DNA of 64,000 nt, taken from positions 310,001 through 374,000 of the forward strand of contig NZ_JAKCFI010000006.1 in NCBI RefSeq assembly GCF_021412625.1, read 5' to 3'. Numbering within the stretch: position 1 is the stretch's first letter; every line of letters begins with the position of its first letter. The stretch comes from Myxococcus stipitatus (lineage in GTDB: Bacteria > Myxococcota > Myxococcia > Myxococcales > Myxococcaceae). The position numbers and the translations under genes are program-made. The notes under the pieces were generated by a model, which saw only the letters and a list, made by a program, of their open reading frames with translations, made no database searches and had not been told where the DNA came from. Positions 35,356-43,693 of this stretch are shown piece by piece.

Positions 35356-35592
35356 TCAGCGTCCCAGCGCTTTGTCCACCGCCTCCACGACCTCCGCGTC
35401 GGTGGGGAAGGCCAGCGACTCCTTCCGGATGACCACCTTGCCGTCCACGGCGACCTCGTAGCTCCCCGACGGCCCGGGTCTGAGCTCCGCCATCACATCC
35501 AACTCGTCCTTCAGCGCGGCCGCCGCACGGGCGGCCCGAGGCTTGTAGCCTCAGGAGGTACAGTAGGTGATCGTCACCTTCGGCTCGGCCAT
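35356..35592 (-). CDS. selW: SelW/Rdx-family selenoprotein with in-frame TGA (Sec)
   Basis: Read through one in-frame TGA at 35551-35553, this frame gives a 78-residue protein of the SelT/SelW/SelH (Rdx) family: a first strand KVTITYC, the redox motif Cys11-Thr-Ser-Sec14, then GYKPRAARAAAALKDEL and the later VDGKVVIRKESLAFPTDAEVVEAVDKAL block, of which the first half holds the strand pair of the thioredoxin-like fold. The TGA sits exactly where SelW has selenocysteine. The ATG at 35592 has AGGAG seven bases upstream, and coding runs cleanly to TGA at 35356-35358. A hairpin follows the UGA (35517-35538). Standard gene callers would split or drop this gene. Role: small thiol/selenol redox protein. 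Confidence 0.85.
35517..35538 (-). promoter_or_regulatory. Candidate bacterial SECIS hairpin
   Basis: Starting 12 bases after the UGA, the RNA can form an eight-pair stem (three G-C pairs, a two-base bulge, five G-C pairs) capped by the loop CCGU. Bacterial SECIS elements lie directly 3' of the UGA with a small apical loop containing G, which fits here. SelB binding is inferred. Confidence 0.55.
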
Positions 35593-35739
35593 GTCGGGTC
35601 TCCTGTCGCGAGCGCTCCTGGCCCCGCGACACGCGCGACCAGTGCCCCACCGGGACATTGTGGACGCTTTCCGCGCGCATCACGCCGCCTCGTCGCCTGC
35701 TCTCCTCGGCCACGGAGCGCCATCCTCCCAATGACGTAC

Positions 35740-35857
35740 ACACACCTTCACTGTGAGTTGATGAAAGTATACAGACAACATCAGCACACGTGTTCCGACA
35801 ACAAATACATCAACCCTCTGCCACGGCGGGCAATAGAGGCCGCCGGGAGAACCCGTC
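35740..35857 (+). promoter_or_regulatory. AT-rich control region of the 138-residue orphan gene
   Basis: This patch is far richer in A and T than its surroundings. It contains GACAACA twice (near 35773 and 35797), a perfect ACACGTGT palindrome (35786-35793) and a ribosome site (GGGAG) before the ATG at 35858. It probably holds the promoter and a regulator site; no sigma-54 or clear sigma-70 boxes were found. Confidence 0.4.
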
Positions 35858-36274
35858 ATGAACAAGCTCACCAAGCTGTTCGGAACCCTGAGCAAGCCCT
35901 CCAGCCACACGTTCCAGGTCCCCGACCGTAAGGACATCGAGCAGTCCACGCAGGGCAAGACGTCCGACTACCCCAACAAGGTCAAGGTCGTGAACCTCGG
36001 CCTCGACGTGTTCGACGTCGGCATCTCTCCCCGGTCGAAGGGGAACGTCATCGACAACGTCAACAAGGTGGAGCAGGGGGAGCGCAGCGAAATCACCGCG
36101 CACCTGATCGAGTCCCAGTCCTTCGCCCGGGACTCCTTCGCGAGCCTCATCAAGGGCCAGGTCAAGCAGGGGGTCGTCGAGGGCATCGGCGCCGTCCTCA
36201 ACCTCGGGGCCGCGGGACTCGAGGCTTCGCACACCCAGACTCCGGCCGAGAAGCGGGGCATCGACCCCTACTGA
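35858..36274 (+). CDS. Orphan hypothetical protein
   Basis: This 138-residue protein is not recognised. It is polar and without signal peptide or cysteines. The middle has VKVVNLGLDVFDVGISPRS, which looks like two beta strands; then come a charged stretch, a helical segment (about residues 85-125) ending in a glycine/alanine/leucine-rich part (GIGAVLNLGAAGLE), and a final disordered tail. The composition (more Asn, Lys, Ile and Ser) and its AT-rich upstream region set it apart from neighbours, as for a gene acquired by transfer or one under strong developmental control. It is followed by a long inverted repeat at 36330-36419. Confidence 0.75.
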   Translation: MNKLTKLFGTLSKPSSHTFQVPDRKDIEQSTQGKTSDYPNKVKVVNLGLDVFDVGISPRSKGNVIDNVNKVEQGERSEITAHLIESQSFARDSFASLIKGQVKQGVVEGIGAVLNLGAAGLEASHTQTPAEKRGIDPY

Positions 36275-36713
36275 CGCACGTCGGATGAGCGGGACCTCCG
36301 CCTCCACCCGAGGTCTCCGGACACGCGACGTTCCTCGAGCCCCACGCCTCCTCGCGGCGCCGCCCATCTCGGGGGAGTGGCCGGCACCGCGGATGCGACG
36401 GGAAGGGGCCTCGAGGAACACACCCGGCCCGGAGGGCCCCGGGCGCGGCTGAATCCGGTGGGAAGACGCGTGGAGCGACGCGGTGGGGGGCCACGCGGCC
36501 TCACGCGTCTTCTCACCCCCGGATGCCGGAGGACGTGGGCGACGGGACACGGGAGCGGCAGCGTGGCCTCCGCTCCCATGAGCCGCCTGGAGCCTCACCC
36601 ACCTGCCTCCCGGCGAGCCCCCGCCTCCGCGCACACCGTCCCACGCGGCGTCCCGGACGCGGCGCGCGCGGCGCTACGCAAAGACGCCGTCCTCGGTCAG
36701 GCTGTGCGGCGCC
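36275..36713. other. Gene-free stretch of 439 bases
   Basis: No frame here has convincing composition; the open frames on both strands are Arg/Pro/Gly-rich. The only structure noticed is the inverted repeat at 36330-36419. The promoter and leader of the decarboxylase gene at 36714 must lie near the right end. Confidence 0.5.
36330..36419. repeat. Inverted repeat downstream of the orphan gene
   Basis: GTTCCTCGAG-CCCC (36330-36343) is the complement of GGGGCCTCGAGGAAC (36405-36419) except for one unpaired base, across a 61-base spacer. It could be a terminator for the gene ending at 36274, a protein-binding site or a small mobile remnant. Confidence 0.6.
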
Positions 36714-38159
36714 ATGACGGACCTCCGAGCACGCCTCGCCGCCGCGTACGACGCCGACTCCTTCCGCCGCGAGGGCCACCGGCTGGTGGACACGCTCGCG
36801 GACTACCTCGCCAACATGGCGAAGGGGCCAGACCTGCCCGTGCTGCCCTGGGCGGCGCCCGCGGTGAACGTGGACCGCTTCGCCGTCTCCTTCCCGGAGC
36901 ACCCCACGGGCGACTTCGCGGAGTTGGTGGCGCGTGTCCTCTCCGGCTCCAATCACTTGCATCACCCGCGATACATGGGTCACCAGGTGACGGCCCCCGT
37001 GCCCCTTGCGGCGCTGTGTGACGCCATCTCCTCCCTGCTCAACAACGGCATGGCCGTGTACGAGATGGGCCCCGTCTCCACGGCGATGGAGCGCAACGTG
37101 CTGCGGTGGATGGCGGCGCGGCTGGCCATGCCCGAGTCCACCGACGGCGTGCTCACCTCGGGCGGCTCGCTCGGCAACCTCACCGCCCTGCTCGCCGCGC
37201 GGCAGGCGAAGGCCGGCTACGACGCGTGGAACGGCGGCGCCCACGCCGGCCCACCCCTCACCCTCCTGGTGCCACGGACCGCGCATTACTGCCTGGCCCG
37301 CGCCACCCGCGTCATGGGCTGGGGCGAGGGCGGCGTGACGCCCCTGGAGGTCGACGAGCACTTCCGCCTGCGCCCGGACTCGCTGGAGGAGGGCCTCGCG
37401 GCGGCCACGCGCGCGGGGCGCAAGGTCATCGCGGTGGTGGCGAGCGCCGGCTCCACGGCCACCGGCGCCTTCGACCCGCTGGAGCCGGTGGCCGACTTCT
37501 GCGAACGCCACGACCTGTGGTTCCACGTGGACGGCGCGCATGGCGCCGCCGCCGTGCTCAGCGCGCCCCACCGCCACCAGGTGCGAGGCATCGAGCGAGC
37601 GGACTCGGTGGTGTGGGACGCGCACAAGGGCCTGCTCATGCCGGCGCTGGTGACGGCGGTCCTCTTCCGCGACGGGTCCCGCTCCTTCCAGTCCTTCGCC
37701 CAGGAGGCCAGCTACCTCTTCCACGGCGACGACGAGCACCCCTGGAGCGACGTGGGCCTGCGGACCATGGAGTGCACGAAGGAGATGATGGCGCTCAAGC
37801 TGTACACCTGCCTGTCCGTGCTGGGCACGCGCCTGTTCGCGGACGCGGTGACGGCGTCGTACGACCAGGCCCGCCGCTTCGCCGAGCGGCTGTCCTCCGC
37901 CGACGACTTCGAGCTGGCCGTGTCCCCGGAGTGCAACATCGTCTGCTTCCGTCACACGCCCGCGCACGTGCCCGCCTCGGAGTGGGACGCCCTCCAAGCC
38001 CGGCTGCGCGAGCGGCTGGTGACGCGCGGCGACTTCTACCTCGTGCAGACCCGGCTGCCCCGGGGCACCTACCTGCGCGTCACCCTCATCAACCCGCTCA
38101 CCCGCGACGAGGACCTGGACGCCCTCATGGACGCGCTCAGGACGGCAGCTCGACGGTGA
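36714..38159 (+). CDS. PLP-dependent decarboxylase (group II)
   Basis: This 481-residue enzyme belongs to the group II decarboxylases (aromatic amino acid, glutamate, diaminobutyrate). It has the N-terminal swap region ending HHPRYMGHQV, the cofactor strand TSGGSLGNLTALLAAR, FHVDGAHGAA with the Asp that contacts the PLP ring, and the Schiff-base lysine in SVVWDAHKGLLMPAL. The His in place of the usual WDAHK-K/M region and the segment MECTKEMMALKLY resemble diaminobutyrate or aromatic decarboxylases more than GadB. The product would be an amine. Its end overlaps the convergent histidine kinase gene by 23 bases. The substrate cannot be decided from sequence. Confidence 0.88.
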   Translation: MTDLRARLAAAYDADSFRREGHRLVDTLADYLANMAKGPDLPVLPWAAPAVNVDRFAVSFPEHPTGDFAELVARVLSGSNHLHHPRYMGHQVTAPVPLAALCDAISSLLNNGMAVYEMGPVSTAMERNVLRWMAARLAMPESTDGVLTSGGSLGNLTALLAARQAKAGYDAWNGGAHAGPPLTLLVPRTAHYCLARATRVMGWGEGGVTPLEVDEHFRLRPDSLEEGLAAATRAGRKVIAVVASAGSTATGAFDPLEPVADFCERHDLWFHVDGAHGAAAVLSAPHRHQVRGIERADSVVWDAHKGLLMPALVTAVLFRDGSRSFQSFAQEASYLFHGDDEHPWSDVGLRTMECTKEMMALKLYTCLSVLGTRLFADAVTASYDQARRFAERLSSADDFELAVSPECNIVCFRHTPAHVPASEWDALQARLRERLVTRGDFYLVQTRLPRGTYLRVTLINPLTRDEDLDALMDALRTAARR

Positions 38160-40644
38160 ACTCGCTGCCCTGTCCCGGCCGCGACACCAGCGACACCGCG
38201 CCGCCGAGCACCGCCACCATCTCCCGCACCAGCGTGAGCCCCAGCCCCACGCCGGGCCTGGACTTGTGCTCCAGCGGCTCCAGGTGCTCGAAGGGTTCGA
38301 AGACGCGGGACTGCGCCGAATAGGGAATCCCCGGGCCGGTGTCGCGCACACGCAGCCGCCATCCCTCGCCGCGCGGCTGGACCTCCACGACGACCTGTCC
38401 CTGGTCCGTGTACTTCACCGCGTTGGCCACCAGGTTGGTCAGCACCAGCTGGACCAGGCGCGCGTCCGTGCGCGACTCCACCCGCCCCGGCGGCAGCGTC
38501 AGCTCCAGCGCCAGCCCCTTGCGCTCGGCCTCCATGCGGGACTCGTCGAGCACCTCGCGCGCCACCTCGCCCAGGTCCACCGACTCGCGGCGCACCACCC
38601 ACCGCCCCTCCTCGAGCTGGTTGTACTGGAGCACCATCTCCACCATGTCCCGCAGCCGCGCGGTGGAGCGGCTCATCCGGTCGAACATGTCGAGCGCCCG
38701 CGGGTTCAGCCCCGACAGCTCCCGCTGGAGCGCGTGCTGCGTGAGCTGGAGCACCGACAGCGGCGTGCGCAGCTCATGGGACACCAGCTGCAACAGCGTG
38801 CTGCGCGACTCGCTGGCGCGCGCGGTCGTCTCCAGCGCCGCCTCGAGCTGCCGCTTGCGGCGGCCCAACTCCAGCGCCATCGCCTCCAGGTCCACCGAGC
38901 GCGCGGCCAGCAGGCCCTGGAGCACCTCCCGCGTGCGCTTCACCGCGGCCAGGTTCGTCACCCGGGCCACCAGCTCCTCGGACACGAAGGGCTTCACCAC
39001 GTAGTCCTGCGCCCCGGCGCGCAGCGACTCCACGCGCAGCGCGTCGTCCTCGCGCGCGGTCAGCAGCAGCACGGGCGTGAACTCCAGCCCCGGCCGCGTG
39101 CGCAGCTCGCGCACCAGCCGGTCGCCGCCCATGCGCGGCATCATCATGTCGCTGACGATGACGTCCGGGAGGAAGCGCTCGGCCCGCCGCAACCCCTCGA
39201 CTCCGTCCGCCGCGCTGCTCACGTGGAAGTCCTTCGCCAGGATCTCCACCACGAAGCGGCGCATCTCGCTCGTGTCCTCGACCACCAGCACGCGCGGGCG
39301 GCTGGAGTCCTCGGGGCCCGCCATCTCCTCCGGGTCCGGCAGCGCGGCGCGCAGCAGGTCCACCTCCGCGCGCGCCGCGCCCGTCACCTCGCCGGCCTCC
39401 ACCTCGCGCGGGCTGAACGTGAGCCGCGCGCCCTCCGGCGCCCGCAGCGGCAGCTCCACCACGAAGCGCGCCCCACCCTCCCGCCCGTCCTCCACCCAGA
39501 CGCGGCCGCCGTGCAGCGTCGCGAAGTCGCGGGTGATGGCCAGCCCCAGGCCCGTGCCGCTGACCTCCTGGGCGGCGTCGGTGTCGCCCTGCTTGAAGCG
39601 CTCGAAGATGGCGTCGCGCAGCGCGGGCGGCACGCCCGGGCCGGTGTCCTCCACCTCCAGACGCCCCGACGGGCCCTCGGCGCGCAGCGACACGCGGATG
39701 CGCCCGCCCGTCGGCGTGAACTTGGCCGCGTTGGACAGCAGGTTCATCACCACCCGCTCCACCTTCTCCACGTCCACCTGCGCCGGCAGCGCGCGGGGCA
39801 GCTCCAGCGACAGGGCCAGCCGCCGCTCCGCCGCCAACGCCTCGAAGTTCTCCGAGCACAAGCGGACCAGCCGCGCCAGGTCCACCTCCTCGTAGTGCAC
39901 CTGCATCTTCCCGGCGTCCAGCTTGGCCACGTCCAGCAGCGCGTTCACGTGCCGCAGCAGCATGCGCGCGTTGCGGCGCACCACCTCCACGTCCCGCCGG
40001 TCGCCCTCCGTCAGCGCCCCGCGCTCGGCCATGCGGTCCAGGGGCCCGAGGATGAGCGTCAGCGGCGTGCGCAGCTCGTGGCTGACATTGGCGAAGAAGC
40101 TGGTGCGCTGCTCCTCCGAGGCCTTGAGCCGCGCGAACAGCGTCTCCAGCTCCCGGGTGCTCACCTCCAGCTGCACCCGGCGCTCCTCGGACAGCCGCGC
40201 CGTCTCCATCACCTCCATCACCCGTCCGGGCAGCGGCACCAGGTACATGCCGGTGGCCACGGAGGCCACGGCCGTCACCAGCTTCACGCCTCCACCCAGG
40301 TAGTAGGCGGAGTGCCAGACGTTCCACACCTCCAGCACGTGGGTCAGCCCACACGCGAAGATGAAGACGCCGAACGAGAGAATCATCCCCCCGAAGGGCA
40401 GCCGGCTCCGGCGCACCAGGGAGTACAGCAGCAGGGAGATGGAGAAGTAGGCGGCGCCGATGAGCGTGTCCGACAGGACATGGAGCGCCATCAGGTCATT
40501 GCGCCACAGGTAGCAGTGCCCGTGGGGCATGTTCCAAGCCCCCAGGAAGAGGTCCTCGAGGCCCGCGAGGAGCCCCCCCTCCGTCATCTCCACTCGTCCC
40601 AGGGAAACAGCGCCGCGCACCGCATGCTCGAGCTGGCCGTTCAT
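38137..40644 (-). CDS. Hybrid histidine kinase with ethylene-receptor-like sensor
   Basis: This 835-residue protein has an unusual order of domains. Three membrane helices (about residues 50-138) match the ethylene-binding domain of plant ETR1: Asp59 in VLSDTLIGAAYFSIS, and Cys98-x3-His102 in FACGLTHVLEVW, the residues that hold copper in ETR1. A first kinase module follows (His189 in VSHELRTPL, ATPase about 285-400 with N-box and DTGPGVP), then a receiver domain with Asp499 in IVSDMMMPRMGG, and then a second kinase module (His623 in VSHELRTPLS, ATPase to the end). No downstream regulator gene is adjacent. It may sense ethylene, copper or another small ligand. Confidence 0.9.
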   Translation of the reverse strand: MNGQLEHAVRGAVSLGRVEMTEGGLLAGLEDLFLGAWNMPHGHCYLWRNDLMALHVLSDTLIGAAYFSISLLLYSLVRRSRLPFGGMILSFGVFIFACGLTHVLEVWNVWHSAYYLGGGVKLVTAVASVATGMYLVPLPGRVMEVMETARLSEERRVQLEVSTRELETLFARLKASEEQRTSFFANVSHELRTPLTLILGPLDRMAERGALTEGDRRDVEVVRRNARMLLRHVNALLDVAKLDAGKMQVHYEEVDLARLVRLCSENFEALAAERRLALSLELPRALPAQVDVEKVERVVMNLLSNAAKFTPTGGRIRVSLRAEGPSGRLEVEDTGPGVPPALRDAIFERFKQGDTDAAQEVSGTGLGLAITRDFATLHGGRVWVEDGREGGARFVVELPLRAPEGARLTFSPREVEAGEVTGAARAEVDLLRAALPDPEEMAGPEDSSRPRVLVVEDTSEMRRFVVEILAKDFHVSSAADGVEGLRRAERFLPDVIVSDMMMPRMGGDRLVRELRTRPGLEFTPVLLLTAREDDALRVESLRAGAQDYVVKPFVSEELVARVTNLAAVKRTREVLQGLLAARSVDLEAMALELGRRKRQLEAALETTARASESRSTLLQLVSHELRTPLSVLQLTQHALQRELSGLNPRALDMFDRMSRSTARLRDMVEMVLQYNQLEEGRWVVRRESVDLGEVAREVLDESRMEAERKGLALELTLPPGRVESRTDARLVQLVLTNLVANAVKYTDQGQVVVEVQPRGEGWRLRVRDTGPGIPYSAQSRVFEPFEHLEPLEHKSRPGVGLGLTLVREMVAVLGGAVSLVSRPGQGSEFTVELPS

Positions 40645-40711
40645 GGCGTCCCTTCCCCCCGAGCAGGTGGAGGCCCCGGGGCCTCCCCGGGGTGAACTCA
40701 GCCACGCAACT

Positions 40712-40724
40712 CGAGTGACACTCG
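40712..40724. promoter_or_regulatory. Palindrome between kinase and glycosyltransferase genes
   Basis: CGAGTG-A-CACTCG is a perfect 13-base palindrome in the 192-base divergent region. Its place, 68 bases upstream of the kinase start, suits an operator. No known consensus is matched. Confidence 0.3.
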
Positions 40725-40836
40725 CTGTGGCTCTCTCATATCGGTTCTCGGGAAAAGCGGCTGTGGGCCGTGGGGCCGCTCGCCGGGTGCTGGACAGTCG
40801 CTCCGGGCGGCAAAATGCGATAGAGCCCCTCCCGCC

Positions 40837-41556
40837 ATGCTCGTCTCACTCGTCATCCCCGTCTACAACGAGATCCCCACCCTCGCGGAGCTGTTGCGAC
40901 GTTGCATCGCGGTCGACTTCCCCAAGGAGCTCGTCCTCGTGGACGATTGCTCCCGGGACGGAAGCCGGGAGTTCCTCCAGCAGCTCGCGGAGCAGGGTGT
41001 GGGCGTGCTCGGGGGGACGCCGTGCAACCGCAACGAAATCCGGGTGCTGTTCCAGGACAAGAACCAGGGCAAGGGCGCCGCGCTGCGGCGAGGGTTCGCG
41101 GAGGCGACGGGTGACATCGTCCTGGTGCAGGACGCGGACCTGGAATACGACCCGCGAGACATCCCCCGGGTCATCCAGCCCATCCTGGACGGGGAGGCAG
41201 ACGTGGTGTTCGGCAGCCGGTTCACGGGGACGCCCCGGCGGGTCCTGTACTTCTGGCACACCGTGCTGAACAACTTCCTGACGACGCTCTCCAACATGAC
41301 GAGCGGGCTGAACCTCACGGACATGGAGACCTGTTACAAGGCCTTCCGCGCGGAGGTGTTGCGCTCCATCGAGGTGGAGGAGGAGCGCTTCGGCTTCGAG
41401 CCCGAAATCACCGCCAAGGTGGCTCGCGGCAACTGGCGCATCTACGAGGTGCCCATCAGCTACCACGGGCGCACCTACGAAGAGGGCAAGAAGATCGGCT
41501 GGAAGGATGGCGTGCGCGCGCTGTACGTCATCGGCAAGTACGCGCTGAAGCGCTGA
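40837..41556 (+). CDS. Family 2 glycosyltransferase (dolichol-phosphate-mannose-synthase type)
   Basis: This 239-residue GT-A enzyme has the N-terminal strand SLVIPVYNEIPTLAELL, the LVLVDDCSRDGS nucleotide-sugar motif, QDKNQGKGAALRRGF, and the DxD-type LVQDADLEYDP that binds the metal. The later segment LNLTDMETCYKAFR and the GFEPEITAKVA and YHGRTYEEGKKI blocks are those of polyprenyl-phosphate glycosyltransferases such as DPM1 or bacterial ones. No membrane helices are seen. It would transfer a sugar to a lipid carrier for envelope glycans. The gene stands alone. Confidence 0.93.
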   Translation: MLVSLVIPVYNEIPTLAELLRRCIAVDFPKELVLVDDCSRDGSREFLQQLAEQGVGVLGGTPCNRNEIRVLFQDKNQGKGAALRRGFAEATGDIVLVQDADLEYDPRDIPRVIQPILDGEADVVFGSRFTGTPRRVLYFWHTVLNNFLTTLSNMTSGLNLTDMETCYKAFRAEVLRSIEVEEERFGFEPEITAKVARGNWRIYEVPISYHGRTYEEGKKIGWKDGVRALYVIGKYALKR

Positions 41557-41572
41557 GCGCCGCGCGAGCCTG

Positions 41573-41947
41573 TCAGCGCGCGGGGCGATATGCCCCTTGC
41601 TCCCACTGCTCTCGAAGCATCGCCGCGCTGAGCCCCACCATGCTCATGGGGGGCTCCGCGAGCAGCGTGAGCACGGGCAGGCTCTTGTCGGGAGCGAACG
41701 GCAGCACGGCCGCCGCCGCCCAGAACCGCGTCCCCGGCTCCGGGTCGTCGAGGAGCGCCAGGAGGACCGCCTGGGCCTCGGCGCCGCGTGACTTCAGCTC
41801 CTCTTCGATGCTGGCCGCCCGGTCATACGCCTTGTTCGCGGCGCGCGTCTTTCGCGCGTCCAACAGACGACCGTGCTCCGCGCTGGCTTCGCGATAGCGC
41901 TCCGTCAGCTCCACCGTGGTGAGGCGCTTCCATTCCTCTGTCTTCAT
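41573..41947 (-). CDS. HEAT-like immunity protein (DUF2019 type)
   Basis: This 124-residue helical protein consists of paired helices, with phrases such as LTERYREASAEHGRLLDARKTRAANKAYD and LLALLDDPEPGTRFWAAAAVLPFAPDKSLPVL; the second half is a HEAT-like repeat (PEPGTRFWAAAAVLPF). DUF2019 proteins of this size are regularly encoded right after polymorphic toxins. Here the ATG overlaps the stop of a SitA-like toxin gene by four bases (41944-41947), so it is very probably the cognate immunity protein that blocks self- or sibling poisoning. It has no signal peptide, so it would act in the cytoplasm, where a nuclease toxin would do damage. Confidence 0.82.
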   Translation of the reverse strand: MKTEEWKRLTTVELTERYREASAEHGRLLDARKTRAANKAYDRAASIEEELKSRGAEAQAVLLALLDDPEPGTRFWAAAAVLPFAPDKSLPVLTLLAEPPMSMVGLSAAMLREQWEQGAYRPAR

Positions 41948-43293
41948 GGCACGACACCGAACTGCTTGAGGACGCGAAGCCCGAACTCCCGCTGCTGCGC
42001 ATACGACTGCTCACGGAGCCACTCGCGGCCGACCCTACCCCCTGCCACGCGCTGCTTCGAGGAATAGTATGCGCTGATTTGTTCGTGGATCCGCGCATCG
42101 ATCGCGATGACGTTCTCCGTGTTGTGGAGCGCGTCAGGGCCAAACCGGCTCGCGTTCCCTGGCGTCTGCTCGACGATGTGGTGCCATTGCCTCCCGGGGC
42201 CGGCGGGGCCCATCGCCTTCTTGAATCCACTGAAGGACTTCCAGGCTCGGATGCCAGCACGGACCGGCTGCGCGGCCGAGGCCCCGCCCGCCGTGCCTGG
42301 CGAACTCATCGCCACAGCTCCTGGCGCGAGGGCGATGGTGACCCCGTCCACCGCCAGGGCAACGGACTCCACCTGCCCCACGGATGCATACATCACGCCC
42401 GAATGCGCCTCGAGGCTCGCGGAGGCCCGGGCCCCACCCGAAAGCGCGGGCAACTTCGCCCCGAGCGTGGTGGCGGTACTGCCGATGGCCGCGGTCGCCA
42501 GCATCACGAAGGCGCGTGCCGCATCGCGCCCCATCACCCGTCCGAAACGCTCCCCTGCATCTCGAAGTGCCTCGAAGGTCAGCGCCTGGTCCGACTCCAC
42601 CATCAGGCGTCGGAACCCCTGGACGAGCCCCCAGAAGGTATCGACCCCCACGTAGCCGATGAGCGCCACGGACAGCACGGCGGCAACGCCCTTGGTCACC
42701 GGCTCGGGTACGGTCCAGAGCAAGGCGTAAGTCGCGGCCGTCCAGAGAATGGCCTGCAACACGGCATGCGGGTCGGCCATGTCCTTGACGGCCTCCCACA
42801 TCTCCTCCAGCACCACGCCCTTCGCCAGGGCGAGCGCCAGCGTGAAGCGAGCATCTTCATCGAGAGCAGTGCCTCCACGCAGCAGCCCCAGACAATCTCC
42901 ACGCCGGACCGTGCGCTCGCACCATCCGAGATAGGCTCGCGACAGCTCGACCTCCCTCTCGGAGATGGGGGTGCCGAGCCCGGTCTCCCCCTCCAGAGGA
43001 GTCATGCGTCGGGTGCGGACATCGAAGAGGAACGCGCCACCTCGCGCGTCCACCTGGAACAAGCGCCGAGCCGCGTCCTGTGGCCCGGGGACCGCCCCCT
43101 GTGTCCGCGCCAGCCAGGCCACGGTCCTCACCACATCATCAGGAGCCAACGTCACCGGCAGCGGCCCGGCTTCGCGCCGGAGAGGGTGAACCACCGCGGG
43201 CCCAGCTCCGGTGTCGAGGCGCACCACGCGGGTGGTGCCACCACAACCTCCGAGCATCATCCACACAACGAGCCAGCACCATCTCAGTGACAT
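41944..43293 (-). CDS. SitA-like polymorphic toxin lipoprotein
   Basis: This 449-residue protein has a lipoprotein signal with lipobox LGGC (about residue 18), a variable middle region with several hydrophobic stretches (about 165-190 and 210-235), and a C-terminal toxin domain from about residue 365. The toxin domain holds the HHIVEQ motif (His371-His372), then a LHNTENVIAID strand and an EQISAYYSSK helix, as in HNH-like nuclease toxins. This matches the SitA family of Myxococcus, lipoprotein toxins passed to kin cells by outer-membrane exchange, where cells lacking immunity die. No sitB-like gene is visible upstream. The neighbouring DUF2019 gene is the likely sitI. The start at 43293 was fixed by the signal. 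Confidence 0.87.
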   Translation of the reverse strand: MSLRWCWLVVWMMLGGCGGTTRVVRLDTGAGPAVVHPLRREAGPLPVTLAPDDVVRTVAWLARTQGAVPGPQDAARRLFQVDARGGAFLFDVRTRRMTPLEGETGLGTPISEREVELSRAYLGWCERTVRRGDCLGLLRGGTALDEDARFTLALALAKGVVLEEMWEAVKDMADPHAVLQAILWTAATYALLWTVPEPVTKGVAAVLSVALIGYVGVDTFWGLVQGFRRLMVESDQALTFEALRDAGERFGRVMGRDAARAFVMLATAAIGSTATTLGAKLPALSGGARASASLEAHSGVMYASVGQVESVALAVDGVTIALAPGAVAMSSPGTAGGASAAQPVRAGIRAWKSFSGFKKAMGPAGPGRQWHHIVEQTPGNASRFGPDALHNTENVIAIDARIHEQISAYYSSKQRVAGGRVGREWLREQSYAQQREFGLRVLKQFGVVP

Positions 43294-43530
43294 GGCAGCT
43301 CCATGGTCGGCCTCGCCGATTTTCGTTTTGCCCACTACAAGGCAAGCCCCTCCCTGCCGCCAGGGCGCGGCGGGTAGTCGTCGCGCACCCGGGGCTGTGT
43401 GAGCCCGAACCCGGCAGGGCATCGCAGCCGAGCATGGCTGCCCGCGACTCGAAAATCCTCGACGTCGGGAGGCGAACCTCCCGTCTCAGGCGACGACCTT
43501 GGAACGGCTCGTGCCTGGAGGAAGGACCCG

Positions 43531-43692
43531 ATGCGCCCGCTCCAAGTCCTCCGGGGCTGGCAATTCCTCCAGGAGCGACCTGGCCTCGCCCCGGTCCTCA
43601 TCCTGCCCCGGGGCGACGCCTCCATCGTCGACGGCGATGATGTACTCGCCGTCCTGGACGCGGTGGGCAACGACCACTGGAAACCGGACTGA
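43531..43692 (+). CDS. Small 53-residue protein
   Basis: This short frame starts at an ATG with a good ribosome site (GGAGGAAGG directly upstream) and encodes 53 residues: a basic start, a hydrophobic strand (APVLILP), then GDASIVDGDDVLAVLDAVG and an end with HWKPD. Composition is normal for a folded or single-domain protein. It is convergent with the CPA2 antiporter gene with only one base between the stops. Its function is unknown. It is too small to place in a family with confidence. Confidence 0.5.
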   Translation: MRPLQVLRGWQFLQERPGLAPVLILPRGDASIVDGDDVLAVLDAVGNDHWKPD

Positions 43693-43693
43693 C

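Noticed and set aside
35551..35553. TGA in the SelW frame as an ordinary nonsense mutation
   Set aside because: The TGA falls exactly at the Sec position of the CxxU motif, coding continues undamaged, and a hairpin follows; selenocysteine is the better explanation, though not proven.
36268..36579. Minus frame of 103 codons in the 439-base gap
   Set aside because: Arg/Pro/Gly-rich, no ribosome site and no fold; treated as non-coding.
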